64,000 nt of DNA, taken from contig NZ_CP009754.1 of the NCBI RefSeq assembly GCF_000772045.1, positions 7,192,001 to 7,256,000 on the forward strand. Direction: 5' to 3'. The notes beneath the pieces were generated by a model, which was given only the letters and a program-made list of their open reading frames with translations, was not told the DNA's origin and did not search any database. The translations under genes were made by a program, and so were the position numbers. Positions 8,651 to 17,204 of the stretch are shown in pieces. The DNA comes from Streptomyces sp. CCM_MD2014. Lineage in GTDB: Bacteria; Actinomycetota; Actinomycetes; Streptomycetales; Streptomycetaceae. Numbering within the stretch: position 1 is the first letter of the stretch; every line of letters begins with the position of its first letter.

Positions 8651-9936
8651 GCACGGCACCCATCCTCTACAGCCCGGACGGCATCGACGACCTCTCCCTC
8701 GACCCGGTCGAGCGGGCGGTCGCGGACATCGCCGCCGGCCGGCCCGTGGTGGTCGTCGACGACGAGAACCGCGAGAACGAGGGCGACCTCGTCATCGCCG
8801 CCGAGAAGGCGACCGAGGAGATCGTCGCCTTCATGATGAGCGAGTGCCGCGGCCTGATCTGCGCGCCGATGGAGGGCGAGGAACTGGACCGGCTGCGCTT
8901 GCCGCAGATGGTCGCCGACAACACCGAGTCGATGAAGACCGCCTTCACCGTCTCCGTGGACGCCACCGCCGCCCACGGCGTCAGCACCGGCATCTCCGCC
9001 GCCGACCGCGCCACCACCCTCCGGCTCCTGGCCGGCGGCACCGCCGAGCCGACCGATCTGGTCCGCCCCGGTCACGTCTTCCCGCTGCGCGCCCGGCCCG
9101 GCGGTGTCCTCGTCCGCAACGGCCACACCGAGGCCGCCGTCGACCTCGCCCGCCTCGCGGGCCTGCGCCCGGCCGGCGCCATCGTGGAGATCGCCGGAGA
9201 GGACGGGCGCATGCTGCGGCTGCCCGAGCTGATCCCCTTCGCCCGCAAGCACGGCCTGACGATCATCTCCATCGAGGACCTGATCGCCTACCGGCGCAGC
9301 GAGGAACCCACGGTCCGCCGCGAGGCCGAGGTCCGGCTGCCCACGAAGCACGGCGAGTTCACGGCGTACGGCTACCGCTCCACCGTCGACGGCGTCGAGC
9401 ACATCGCCCTCGTGCACGGCGAGATCGGCGACGGGAAGGACGTCCTGGTCCGCCTCCACTCCGAGTGCCTCACCGGCGACGTCTTCGGATCCCAGCGCTG
9501 CGACTGCGGCCCCCAGCTCGACGCCTCCCTGGACCGCATCCAGGCCGAGGGCAGGGGAGTGGTCGTCTACCTGCGCGGTCACGAGGGACGCGGCATCGGC
9601 CTGATGTCCAAGCTGCGCGCCTACGAACTCCAGGAGCGCGGCCGCGACACCCTCGACGCCAACCTGGAACTCGGCCTGCCCGCCGACGCCCGCGACTACG
9701 GCGCCGGGGCCCGGATCCTCGCCGACCTCGGCGTGCGCGCGGTCCGCCTCATGACCAACAACCCGGACAAGAGCGACGCCCTCGAACGGCACGGCGTCAC
9801 GGTCACCGGCCGCGAACCGATGCCCGTCCAGGCGGGCGAGCACAACCTCCGCTACCTGCGCACCAAGCGGGACCGGATGGGACACGACCTGCCCTGGCTG
9901 GACACGACCCCCGTGTCCACCTGCGGCAACCAGTAA
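8647..9936 (+). CDS. ribBA: Bifunctional DHBP synthase / GTP cyclohydrolase II
   Basis: A 429-residue fusion catalysing both entry reactions of riboflavin synthesis. The N-terminal half (about 15-215) is 3,4-dihydroxy-2-butanone-4-phosphate synthase, with the acidic DDENRENEGDL loop and HGVSTGISAADRATT. The C-terminal half (about 220-420) is GTP cyclohydrolase II, with the zinc ligands in SECLTGDVFGSQRCDCG and the HEGRGIG motif. The ATG at 8647 overlaps the ribM stop as ATGA; the same frame is open further upstream but non-coding. Both catalytic halves look intact. Confidence 0.97.
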   Translation: MSTAPILYSPDGIDDLSLDPVERAVADIAAGRPVVVVDDENRENEGDLVIAAEKATEEIVAFMMSECRGLICAPMEGEELDRLRLPQMVADNTESMKTAFTVSVDATAAHGVSTGISAADRATTLRLLAGGTAEPTDLVRPGHVFPLRARPGGVLVRNGHTEAAVDLARLAGLRPAGAIVEIAGEDGRMLRLPELIPFARKHGLTIISIEDLIAYRRSEEPTVRREAEVRLPTKHGEFTAYGYRSTVDGVEHIALVHGEIGDGKDVLVRLHSECLTGDVFGSQRCDCGPQLDASLDRIQAEGRGVVVYLRGHEGRGIGLMSKLRAYELQERGRDTLDANLELGLPADARDYGAGARILADLGVRAVRLMTNNPDKSDALERHGVTVTGREPMPVQAGEHNLRYLRTKRDRMGHDLPWLDTTPVSTCGNQ

Positions 9937-9957
9937 GCAAGCGAGACGAGGAGACAC

Positions 9958-10443
9958 GTGAGCGGCAAGGGTGCACCGGAACTGTCCGTACGCAACGTCG
10001 GGGACCTCAGGGTCGCCGTGATCGCGTCGCAGTGGCACGACAAGGTGATGGACGGACTGGTGGACGGCGCCCTGCGCGCCCTGCGCGAGCTGGGGATCGA
10101 CGAGCCGACCCTGCTCAGGGTCCCCGGCAGCTTCGAGCTCCCGGTGGTCGCCAAGGTCCTCGCGGGCCGCGGCTACGACGCGATCGTCGCCCTCGGCGTC
10201 GTCATCCGGGGCGGCACCCCCCACTTCGACTACGTGTGCCAGGGCGTGACCCAGGGCCTGGTCCAGGTCTCCGTCGAGACCGGCGTCCCCGTCGGCTTCG
10301 GCGTCCTCACCTGCGACACGGAGGAGCAGGCCCTGGACCGGGCCGGCATCGAGGGCTCCAGCGAGGACAAGGGGCACGAGGCGGTGACCGCGGCCGTCGC
10401 CACGGCGGCCACGCTCCGCTCAGTATCCGAACCGTGGCGCTAG
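9958..10443 (+). CDS. ribH: 6,7-dimethyl-8-ribityllumazine synthase
   Basis: A 161-residue enzyme condensing the RibA-derived pyrimidine with DHBP to give lumazine, the substrate of RibE; family members assemble into pentamers or icosahedral capsids. The segments VPGSFELPVVAK (about residues 58-69), ALGVVIRGGTPHFDYVC with the catalytic His (about 80-96) and GFGVLTCDTEEQA are diagnostic. It begins 21 bases after ribBA with GAGGAG upstream and is the last rib gene of the operon. hisE follows 33 bases later, so read-through into the his pair is possible. Confidence 0.96.
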   Translation: MSGKGAPELSVRNVGDLRVAVIASQWHDKVMDGLVDGALRALRELGIDEPTLLRVPGSFELPVVAKVLAGRGYDAIVALGVVIRGGTPHFDYVCQGVTQGLVQVSVETGVPVGFGVLTCDTEEQALDRAGIEGSSEDKGHEAVTAAVATAATLRSVSEPWR

Positions 10444-10476
10444 GCCCGCCGGGGCACGCGTAAAGTGGGGGCCATC

Positions 10477-10749
10477 ATGTCCAAGAAGACGTTCGAGGAG
10501 CTGTTCACCGAGCTCCAGCACAAGGCAGCCCACGGCGACCCCGCCACCTCCCGCACCGCCGAACTGGTCGACAAGGGCGTCCACGCCATCGGCAAGAAGG
10601 TCGTCGAGGAGGCCGCGGAGGTCTGGATGGCCGCCGAGCACGAGGGCAAGGACGCCGCCGCCGAGGAGATCTCGCAGCTGCTGTACCACGTCCAGGTCAT
10701 GATGGTCGCCCGCGGCATCACCCTGGACGACGTCTACGCCCACCTGTAA
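10477..10749 (+). CDS. hisE: Phosphoribosyl-ATP pyrophosphatase
   Basis: A 90-residue MazG-like all-helical enzyme removing pyrophosphate from phosphoribosyl-ATP in step two of histidine synthesis. The metal-binding EExAE pattern is present (KKVVEEAAEVWMAAE about residues 40-54, and AAEEISQLLYHVQ). The ATG at 10477 gives the usual family length; an in-frame GTG four codons earlier is less likely. It is separated from hisG by 48 bases. Confidence 0.96.
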   Translation: MSKKTFEELFTELQHKAAHGDPATSRTAELVDKGVHAIGKKVVEEAAEVWMAAEHEGKDAAAEEISQLLYHVQVMMVARGITLDDVYAHL

Positions 10750-10797
10750 GCCCCAGCACGCCTTCTCATTCCCCTTCACGCAAAGGAAGCCGACCTC

Positions 10798-11655
10798 ATG
10801 CTGCGCATCGCCGTCCCCAACAAGGGTTCCCTGTCAGGCCCCGCGGGGGAGATGCTGCATGAGGCCGGCTACCAGCAGCGCCGCGAGTCCAAGGAACTGA
10901 GGATCGTCGACCCGGTCAACGAGGTCGAGTTCTTCTACCTCCGCCCCCGCGACATCGCGATCTACGTCTCCTCCGGCAAGCTCGACATCGGCATCACGGG
11001 CCGCGACCTCCTGGTCGACTCCGGCGCCCACGCCGAGGAGATCCTCCCGCTCGGCTTCGCCCGCTCCACCTTCCGCTTCGCCGGCAAGCCCGGCACCGCC
11101 ACCGGCATCGACGACCTCAAGGGCCGCACCGTCGCCACCTCCTACGAGGGCATCGTCGCCGCCCACCTGGCCGACCGGGGCATCGACGCCTCCGTCGTCC
11201 ACCTGGACGGTGCCGTCGAGACCGCCATCGAGCTCGGCGTCGCCGAGGTCATCGCGGACGTCGTCGAGACCGGCACCTCCCTGCGCAACGCGGGCCTTGA
11301 GGTCTTCGGCGAGCCCATCATGAAGTCCGAGGCCGTCGTCGTCCGCCGCTCGGGCGCCGAGCCCGACGAGACCACCGAGCCCAAGGTCCAGCAGTTCCTG
11401 CGCCGCCTCCAGGGCGTCCTGGTGGCCCGGACGTACGTGATGATGGACTACGACTGCCGGGTGGAGCAGCTGGAGAAGGCCGTCGCCCTCACCCCCGGTC
11501 TGGAGTCCCCGACGGTGTCCCCGCTGCACAACGAGGGCTGGGTCGCCGTCCGTGCGATGGTCCCCACCGGGGAGGCCCAGCGGATCATGGACGACCTCTA
11601 CGAGATCGGTGCCCGGGCCATCCTGACCACGGCCATCCACGCCTGCCGGCTCTGA
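10798..11655 (+). CDS. hisG: ATP phosphoribosyltransferase, long form
   Basis: A 285-residue first enzyme of histidine synthesis, joining ATP and PRPP. Residues 1-200 form the two periplasmic-binding-like catalytic lobes, with VIADVVETGTSLRNAGLEV as the PRPP-binding signature near 145-165. The last 80 residues are the ACT-like regulatory domain that gives histidine feedback in HisG-L enzymes, so no HisZ partner is needed. AAGGAAG precedes the ATG. It is cotranscribed with hisE and possibly with the riboflavin genes. Confidence 0.96.
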   Translation: MLRIAVPNKGSLSGPAGEMLHEAGYQQRRESKELRIVDPVNEVEFFYLRPRDIAIYVSSGKLDIGITGRDLLVDSGAHAEEILPLGFARSTFRFAGKPGTATGIDDLKGRTVATSYEGIVAAHLADRGIDASVVHLDGAVETAIELGVAEVIADVVETGTSLRNAGLEVFGEPIMKSEAVVVRRSGAEPDETTEPKVQQFLRRLQGVLVARTYVMMDYDCRVEQLEKAVALTPGLESPTVSPLHNEGWVAVRAMVPTGEAQRIMDDLYEIGARAILTTAIHACRL

Positions 11656-11694
11656 TCCCCCTCCCCGTCTCGGAGCACGACCCGGAGACATGCC

Positions 11695-12165
11695 ATGCCC
11701 GACACCACGCCGGACCACCTGCCGGCCCTGCCCGTCACCTTCCGCCCGGGCCGCACCCGTGCCGTCCTGATCGTCCTCGCGGCCGTCACCTTCGTGACCG
11801 TCACGACGCTCGGGATGCTACTGGCCGGCCTCGGCCCCGGCGAGCGCCTCAGCTTCGTGCTGACCGCCCTCCTCCTGGCGGGCGTGCTGCTCCTGCTGGC
11901 CCGGCCCCGGGTCGTCGCCGACGAGACGGGCGTCACCGTCGTCAACCTGACCGCCAGGCGCAACCTCGCCTGGCCCGAGATCCTCCGGGTCAACCTCCGC
12001 CAGGGCGACCCCTGGGTCTTCCTCGACCTCAGCGACGGCACCAGCCTGCCCGCGCTCGGCATCCAGCCGGGCATCGCCAGGCAGCGCGCCCTCGCCGACG
12101 CACGCGCCCTGCGCGACCTCGTGGAGGCCCGTTCCGGTGCCCTTCCCGAGGCCCCGCGTGACTGA
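11695..12165 (+). CDS. PH-domain-like small membrane protein
   Basis: A 156-residue protein with two membrane helices (about residues 24-45 and 52-72), then a beta-rich domain starting ARPRVVADETGVTVVNL. This layout and the phrase 'NLTARRNLAWPEILRVNL' match the bacterial PH-domain family (bPH, DUF2581-like) of unknown role. It starts 39 bases after hisG on the same strand and may be in the same transcript, although function in histidine synthesis is not implied. Confidence 0.8.
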   Translation: MPDTTPDHLPALPVTFRPGRTRAVLIVLAAVTFVTVTTLGMLLAGLGPGERLSFVLTALLLAGVLLLLARPRVVADETGVTVVNLTARRNLAWPEILRVNLRQGDPWVFLDLSDGTSLPALGIQPGIARQRALADARALRDLVEARSGALPEAPRD

Positions 12166-12368
12166 CGCGGCGCCGCCGACCCTGCCGCGGGCACCCTTTT
12201 CGTGATTAATCTGGGAACGAGGACGCGGGCGTCGCGTCCTCGCCCCCGTCGCTCCGCCCGGTGCGCGGGGTTCCTGCTACCCGAGGAGTGACTCCCTCCG
12301 GCGATGGACGGACCGTCCTGCAGTACCTGCGTCGCCCCCTGTTGTGACACCCCACAGGCGGCGGCCTC
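12166..12368 (+). promoter_or_regulatory. Structured 200-base leader before the CNNM/HlyC pair
   Basis: This interval has a perfect 10-bp hairpin (12218-12227 with 12233-12242), further short self-complementary segments (around 12285-12300 and 12303-12320), and an AT-richer stretch, CGTGATTAATCT (12201-12212), that could be a promoter -10 region. It could be a long structured 5' leader. It matches no riboswitch family I can recognise. Confidence 0.35.
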
Positions 12369-13700
12369 ATGACCACCCCCCTGCTGCTCCTGGCAGCCGC
12401 GTTCCTGCTGATTCTCGCCAACGGCTTCTTCGTCGCGGCCGAGTTCGGCCTGGTGACCGTAGAACGTCCCGACGCCGAACAGGCCGCCGCGGCCGGTGAC
12501 CGGCGCGCCCACCGGGTCGTCGAGTCCCTGAAGGAGCTGTCCTTCCAGCTCTCCGGCACCCAGCTCGGGATCACCATCACCTCCCTCGTCGTCGGCATGC
12601 TCGCCGAACCGGCGCTCGCCCAGCTGCTCGACGGCCCCTTCACGGCGATCGGCGTCCCCGACGGCGCCGTGTCCGGTGTGTCGGTCGTCGTCGGCATGCT
12701 GCTGGCCTCGGCGGTCCAGATGGTCATCGGCGAGCTGGTGCCCAAGAACTGGGCGGTGTCCAAGCCGCTGCAGGTCGCGCGCTTCGTCGCCGGGCCCCAG
12801 CACGCCTTCGCCCGCCTCTTCCACCCGGTGATCTCCGCGCTCAACACCGTGGCCAACCGCCTGGTCCGCACGCTGGGCATCGAGCCCGCGGAGGAACTTG
12901 CCTCCGCCCGCACCCCCGGCGAACTGGTCTCCCTGGCCCGGCACTCCGCCCGGGCAGGCGCCCTGGAGCAGGACACCGCCGACCTCTTCGTACGTACCCT
13001 CTCCCTCGGCGAACTGACGGCCCAGCACGTCATGACCCCCCGCGTGAAGGTCAGCGCCCTGCACTCCTCGGCCACCGCCGAGGACGTGGTCAACCTGACC
13101 CGCGCCACCGGTCTGTCCCGCTTCCCGGTCTACCGGGAGAAGATCGACGAAATCGTCGGCATGGTCCACCTCAAGGACGCCCTCGCGGTACCCGTGCACG
13201 ACCGGTTGCGCACTCCGGCCGGCCGGATCGCCCGCCCGGCGCTGCTGGTCCCCGAGACCCTGCCCGTACGACCGCTGCTCACCCGGCTGCGCAGCGAGCA
13301 GCCCATCGCGGTCGTCGTCGACGAGTACGGCGGCACCGCCGGCGTCGTCACCCTGGAGGACATCGTCGAGGAGATCGTCGGCGAGGTCCGCGACGAGCAC
13401 GACGGCCTCGACGTGCCCGAACTGGCCCCCGCCCCGCCCGAGGACGGCCGGCCCGCCTGGGACGTCGACGGCAGCTGCCGCGTGGACGCCCTGCGCCGCG
13501 TCGGCCTGGACGCCCCCGAGGGACCGTACGAGACCGTGGCCGGACTCGTCGCCGACCTGCTCGGCCGCATCCCGGCCGTCGGCGACCGCGCCGAGCTGCC
13601 CGGCTGGCGGCTCTCGGTGCGCCAGGTCGGCCACTACCGCGCCGAACGGATACGCCTGGTGCGCACCGCGCCGGTCTCCGTCCTGGAGGCCGCCCGATGA
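12369..13700 (+). CDS. CNNM/HlyC-CorC family membrane protein
   Basis: A 443-residue protein with an N-terminal DUF21/CNNM domain of three to four membrane helices (about 1-200, with ANGFFVAAEFGLV near residue 18), a tandem CBS pair (about 215-340, with LSRFPVYREKIDEIVGMVHLKD and the IAVVVDEYGGTAGVVTLEDIVEEIVGE signature region) and a C-terminal CorC/HlyC domain. Family members export Mg2+/divalent cations or sense them. Its stop overlaps the ATG of the next paralogue (ATGA), so both are made together, possibly as a heteromer. Confidence 0.92.
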   Translation: MTTPLLLLAAAFLLILANGFFVAAEFGLVTVERPDAEQAAAAGDRRAHRVVESLKELSFQLSGTQLGITITSLVVGMLAEPALAQLLDGPFTAIGVPDGAVSGVSVVVGMLLASAVQMVIGELVPKNWAVSKPLQVARFVAGPQHAFARLFHPVISALNTVANRLVRTLGIEPAEELASARTPGELVSLARHSARAGALEQDTADLFVRTLSLGELTAQHVMTPRVKVSALHSSATAEDVVNLTRATGLSRFPVYREKIDEIVGMVHLKDALAVPVHDRLRTPAGRIARPALLVPETLPVRPLLTRLRSEQPIAVVVDEYGGTAGVVTLEDIVEEIVGEVRDEHDGLDVPELAPAPPEDGRPAWDVDGSCRVDALRRVGLDAPEGPYETVAGLVADLLGRIPAVGDRAELPGWRLSVRQVGHYRAERIRLVRTAPVSVLEAAR

Positions 13701-14740
13701 GCATCCTGCAACTCCTCTTCGCCGCCCTGCTCGTGCTCGCCAACGGCTTCTTCGTCGGCGCCGAGTTCGCGCTCGTCTCCGTGCGCCGCAGCCAGATCGA
13801 ACCGCTCGGCACCGCCCGCGCCCGGCAGGTGCTGTACGGCCTGGAGCGGCTGCCGCAGATGATGGCCGCCGCCCAGTTCGGCATCACCGTCTGCTCGCTG
13901 ACCCTCGGCGCGGTCGCCGAGCCGACCGTCGCCCACCTGCTGGAGCCGGTCTTCGAGTGGGTCCACCTGCCGCACGGCATGATCCACCCGCTCGGCTACG
14001 TCATCGCGCTGGCCGCCGTGGTCTTCTGCCACCTGGTCATCGGCGAGATGGTCCCGAAGAACCTCGCCATGGCCGCCCCCGAGAAGGCCGCGCTGTGGCT
14101 CAGCCCCGGCCTCGTGGCGTTCGCCCGGCTGTGCAGGCCCATCACCGTGGCGCTCGGCGCCTGCGCGCAGGGCATCCTGCGGCTCTTCCGCGTCGAGCCC
14201 AAGGACGAGGTCGAGGCCGTCTTCACCAGCGAGCAGCTCAACCGCCTGGTGGAGGACGCCGGCCAGGCGGGTCTCCTCGACCCGGAGGAACAGGAACGCC
14301 TCGAGGACGCCCTGGAACTGGGCTCCCGCCCGGTGACCGACGTGCTCCTCCCGCGTGAGTCCCTGGTCACGGTCAGCCCCTCGGTCACACCGGGGGAGAT
14401 CGTCGGGCTCACCGCCCGCACCGGGTACTCGCGCTTCCCGATCGCGGCGGAACAGGGTGCCTTCATGGGCTATCTGCACGTCAAGGACGTACTCGACCTG
14501 GAGGAGTCCGACCGCGCGGTTCCCCAGCACCTGTGGCGCCCGATGACCACGCTCCGGCCCGAACTCCCCCTGGACGACGCCCTCACGGTGATGCGCCGAG
14601 CGGCCACCCACCTGGCCCAGGTCACGGACGCGTCGGGCAAGGTCCTGGGCCTGGTCGCCCTGGAGGACGTCCTGGAACTCCTGGTCGGCGAGGTGAGAGA
14701 CCCGGCCCACAGGGACAGAGAGGTAACCCTGGCCACGTAG
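13697..14740 (+). CDS. CNNM family membrane protein, short paralogue
   Basis: A 347-residue paralogue of the preceding protein, with the same DUF21 start (LVLANGFFVGAEFALVSVRR) and CBS pair (LGLVALEDVLELLVGEVRDP at the end), but it stops about where the CorC/HlyC domain would begin. It is thus a natural short form rather than a truncated gene. The four-base overlap with the upstream gene gives translational coupling. Such long/short pairs are common in actinobacteria. Confidence 0.9.
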   Translation: MSILQLLFAALLVLANGFFVGAEFALVSVRRSQIEPLGTARARQVLYGLERLPQMMAAAQFGITVCSLTLGAVAEPTVAHLLEPVFEWVHLPHGMIHPLGYVIALAAVVFCHLVIGEMVPKNLAMAAPEKAALWLSPGLVAFARLCRPITVALGACAQGILRLFRVEPKDEVEAVFTSEQLNRLVEDAGQAGLLDPEEQERLEDALELGSRPVTDVLLPRESLVTVSPSVTPGEIVGLTARTGYSRFPIAAEQGAFMGYLHVKDVLDLEESDRAVPQHLWRPMTTLRPELPLDDALTVMRRAATHLAQVTDASGKVLGLVALEDVLELLVGEVRDPAHRDREVTLAT

Positions 14741-14778
14741 CACCGCCGTTGCCGCCGCTGCGGGCAGTCGTGCCTCCG

Positions 14779-14828
14779 CCACCCGGTGCCTGAAGGCCTG
14801 GGAGGTGCCTCCAGGGCGGCACGGGTGG
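14779..14828. terminator. Bidirectional hairpin between convergent genes
   Basis: The arms CCACCCGGTGCC and GGCACGGGTGG pair with one bulged base around a 27-base loop, which itself contains complementary CCTGGGAGG/CCTCCAGG. It sits 38 bases past the CNNM stop and 63 bases past the stop of the AAA ATPase gene on the other strand. Confidence 0.55.
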
Positions 14829-14891
14829 GCGCAGCGGCGCCCCGCCACGCCGGGCCGCGCACCCACCCGCCCCCGCACCGAGGCGCGGCTC

Positions 14892-16748
14892 CTACACGGC
14901 CGACGGCCCCCCTGGGCCCCGCCCCGACAACACTTCCCCGTACGCCTGCATCAGATCCGGCAGCCGCAACGTCGCCAGATCGTCCCGGCTCAACACCCCC
15001 GGACACACGGACAACCGCAGATCCCGGTACGCACAGCTCTTCTCGTACAGCGTCCGCAGGAACCGCCCGTTCCCCAACTCGTCGATCCACCCCTGATCCA
15101 CCACGTGCCCGGCGATCGACCGCAGCTCGTCCAGGGCCTCCTCGTCCCACACGTCCCCGTTCTCCGCCGCGAGCACCTCCCCGATCGAGGTCAGTTCCAG
15201 CGGCCGGTACGAGGGAAAGTCCACTCGCGTCGTGAAGCGTGACGACAGACCGGGATTGGCACCCAGCAACCGGTCCATGCCCTCCGGATAGCCGGCCAGG
15301 ATCACCACCAGGTGGTCCCGGTTGTCCTCCGCCCGCTTCAGCAGCACCTGCAGCGCCTCGTCGCCGTACGCGTCGCCCTTGCCGTACCCGGAGTTGGACA
15401 GCGAGTACGCCTCGTCCACGAAGAGCACGCCGCCGAGCGCGGAGTCGATCAGCTCGTTGGCCTTCACCGCGGTCTGGCCCAGGTACTCGCCGACCAGATC
15501 GGCCCGCTGTGCCTCCACGAGGTGGTCGCCGCCGAGCAGTCCGAGAGCGTAGAAGACGCGGCCCAGGATGCGGGCCACGGTGGTCTTCCCGGTGCCGGAG
15601 GGGCCGGAGAAGACGAAGTGACGTTTGGGCGGCTGCACGGGCAGGCCCTGCCCGGCCCGCAGCCGTGCCATGTTCAACTGCGCGGACAACGCCTTGACCT
15701 GCCGTTTCACCGGTTCGAGGCCCACCATTCGCTCCAGCTCCGCGAGCGCCTCCTCCAGCAGTGCGGGATCGGTGGGTCCGGTGGGCAGGGACGGGTCCGG
15801 CCCACCCGCCCTCTCGCGGACCGACGCTCCGCCGAGTGGCGGCAGCGGGGCGGACAGCGGGGGCTCGGGGGCGGAGAGCTTCACGCCGCGCTCCTCGGTG
15901 CCGAAGAGGGGGTCGAGTCCGTCCAGGCCGTCCGTTCCCGCACCGGCCTGCGCGAGCCCCGCGAGGTCGGTCGGATCGTCGTAGTCGTCGCCCTCGGCGA
16001 TCGCGGCCAGCCGGGCCGAGGTGTCCATGAAGGCGGGGTCGACGCGGTGCACCGCCCGGTACAGCGGGAGCGCGGCGGCGCTGCGCCCGGTGCCCTCGTG
16101 GGCCCGCGCCAGCCAGTAGCGCAGCTCCTTGCGCTGCGGCTGCTCGCTGCGGCACCGCATCAGGGCCGCCGACAGCAGCGGCTCGGCCTGCCCGAACATC
16201 TCCAGGCGGACCCGGGCCATGCCGCTGAACAGACCGGCCTCGATGCCCAGTAACGGGTCGCCGAGCAGCGGGTCGGTGTGCCGGACGAGCTGTTCCCAGT
16301 CCTTGACGAGATACGCACGGCAGGCGTGCAGGAAGCGGACCTGGGGGTCGGAGTCCACCGGCGGCAGCCCGGCCAGCGCCCGGTCCAGCTCCGGGACGTG
16401 CCGGCCGTCCAGCCAGTGCGAGGCGTGCGCCAGCAGCAGATCGCGCGGGTTCTCCAGCACCGGCTGCACCCACCAGCCCAGCCAGTACCAGGAGTTGAGC
16501 ATCCGGCGATGACGGGCCCGCTGCTCGCCGAAGCGGTCGCGGTTGCGGAACATTCGCAGGAGCGCGTTCGTGGTGTCGACGCGCAACGCGTGCAGTCCCA
16601 GCCAGCCGTCGGCCATCGTGGGATCGATCCGCACCGCCGTCCGGAACTCCTCCTCCGCCTGCGGGTAGGCCCCCATGGTGTAGGCGTCCACGCCGCGCAG
16701 CCAGGCGAGTTCGGCCGGGGCCTGTGGGCCCTGCGTGCCGAAGTCCAT
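14892..16748 (-). CDS. AAA+ ATPase of the CbxX/EccA type
   Basis: A 618-residue cytoplasmic ATPase. The N-terminal 300 residues are TPR-like helical repeats (for example AELAWLRGVDAYTMGAY and YWLARAHEGTG), then a Pro-rich linker, then a CbxX/CfqX AAA domain with Walker A GPSGTGKTT near residue 382 and Walker B GGVLFVDEAYSL. This domain order is that of EccA, the chaperone ATPase of type VII secretion, and of SpoVK-like proteins. No EsxA/B, EccB-E or mycosin gene is nearby, so a secretion role is unproven. I start at the ATG at 16748 after GGGGGA; a GTG 12 bases upstream is possible. Confidence 0.85.
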   Translation of the reverse strand: MDFGTQGPQAPAELAWLRGVDAYTMGAYPQAEEEFRTAVRIDPTMADGWLGLHALRVDTTNALLRMFRNRDRFGEQRARHRRMLNSWYWLGWWVQPVLENPRDLLLAHASHWLDGRHVPELDRALAGLPPVDSDPQVRFLHACRAYLVKDWEQLVRHTDPLLGDPLLGIEAGLFSGMARVRLEMFGQAEPLLSAALMRCRSEQPQRKELRYWLARAHEGTGRSAAALPLYRAVHRVDPAFMDTSARLAAIAEGDDYDDPTDLAGLAQAGAGTDGLDGLDPLFGTEERGVKLSAPEPPLSAPLPPLGGASVRERAGGPDPSLPTGPTDPALLEEALAELERMVGLEPVKRQVKALSAQLNMARLRAGQGLPVQPPKRHFVFSGPSGTGKTTVARILGRVFYALGLLGGDHLVEAQRADLVGEYLGQTAVKANELIDSALGGVLFVDEAYSLSNSGYGKGDAYGDEALQVLLKRAEDNRDHLVVILAGYPEGMDRLLGANPGLSSRFTTRVDFPSYRPLELTSIGEVLAAENGDVWDEEALDELRSIAGHVVDQGWIDELGNGRFLRTLYEKSCAYRDLRLSVCPGVLSRDDLATLRLPDLMQAYGEVLSGRGPGGPSAV

Positions 16749-17204
16749 CACGTCCCCCACCTACCGTGCCCCCGTCGGTAAGCCGCCGAGCCGTCGCCCG
16801 TCGGCCGCCTCGGTCAACGGCTTTGCCGTGGACCGGAGTTGCAGGTGCGTGCGGCAATCTCCGGTAGCTCGCACCGAGGGCATCGTACCCGCGGCGGTCT
16901 TTCCTCCGAAGGGTGCGGGAGGGGCCGTTCCACGAGGTCGGAGGGGTGGGAGCACACGGCCCGTCGGTCACCGAGGGTGAGCGTTCGGCGTCGCGGAGGA
17001 GCCGGAGAACGCGCTCAGGGCAGAACGAAGCCCCCGATCACGGGGGAACAACCGGGGGCTTCGCGTCTGCCGGCGGCTTCGAACTGCCGCACATTCAGAA
17101 CGTAAGACCTGTACGGCCCCCGGGTCAAGCGAAGTTGGGGCACGTCGGCGGGTTGCGGGGGCGTGATCTTCACGGGTTCAACACATCGCGGATGGCCCGT
17201 CACT
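16749..17204. other. 456-base intergenic interval
   Basis: It separates two minus-strand genes. Besides the hairpin at 17027-17062 and a small inverted repeat around 17070-17095 containing TTCGAAC, I see no convincing gene. It should contain the promoter of the AAA ATPase gene, but no clear -35/-10 pair stands out. Confidence 0.5.
17027..17062 (-). terminator. Hairpin terminator after the uridine-kinase-like gene
   Basis: GAAGCCCCCG pairs with CGGGGGCTTC. The left arm can also pair with the internal CGGGGG at 17041-17046, giving two competing hairpins. It lies 143 bases downstream of the minus-strand kinase-like gene. The minus-strand flank after the stem is TTCGTTCTG, a weak U-rich tail. 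Confidence 0.5.

Noticed and set aside
17071..17095. TTCGAAC flanked by complementary bases, resembling a tRNA T-arm
   Set aside because: The stem and loop lengths do not fit a T-arm, and no anticodon arm, D-arm or acceptor stem can be built around it on either strand.
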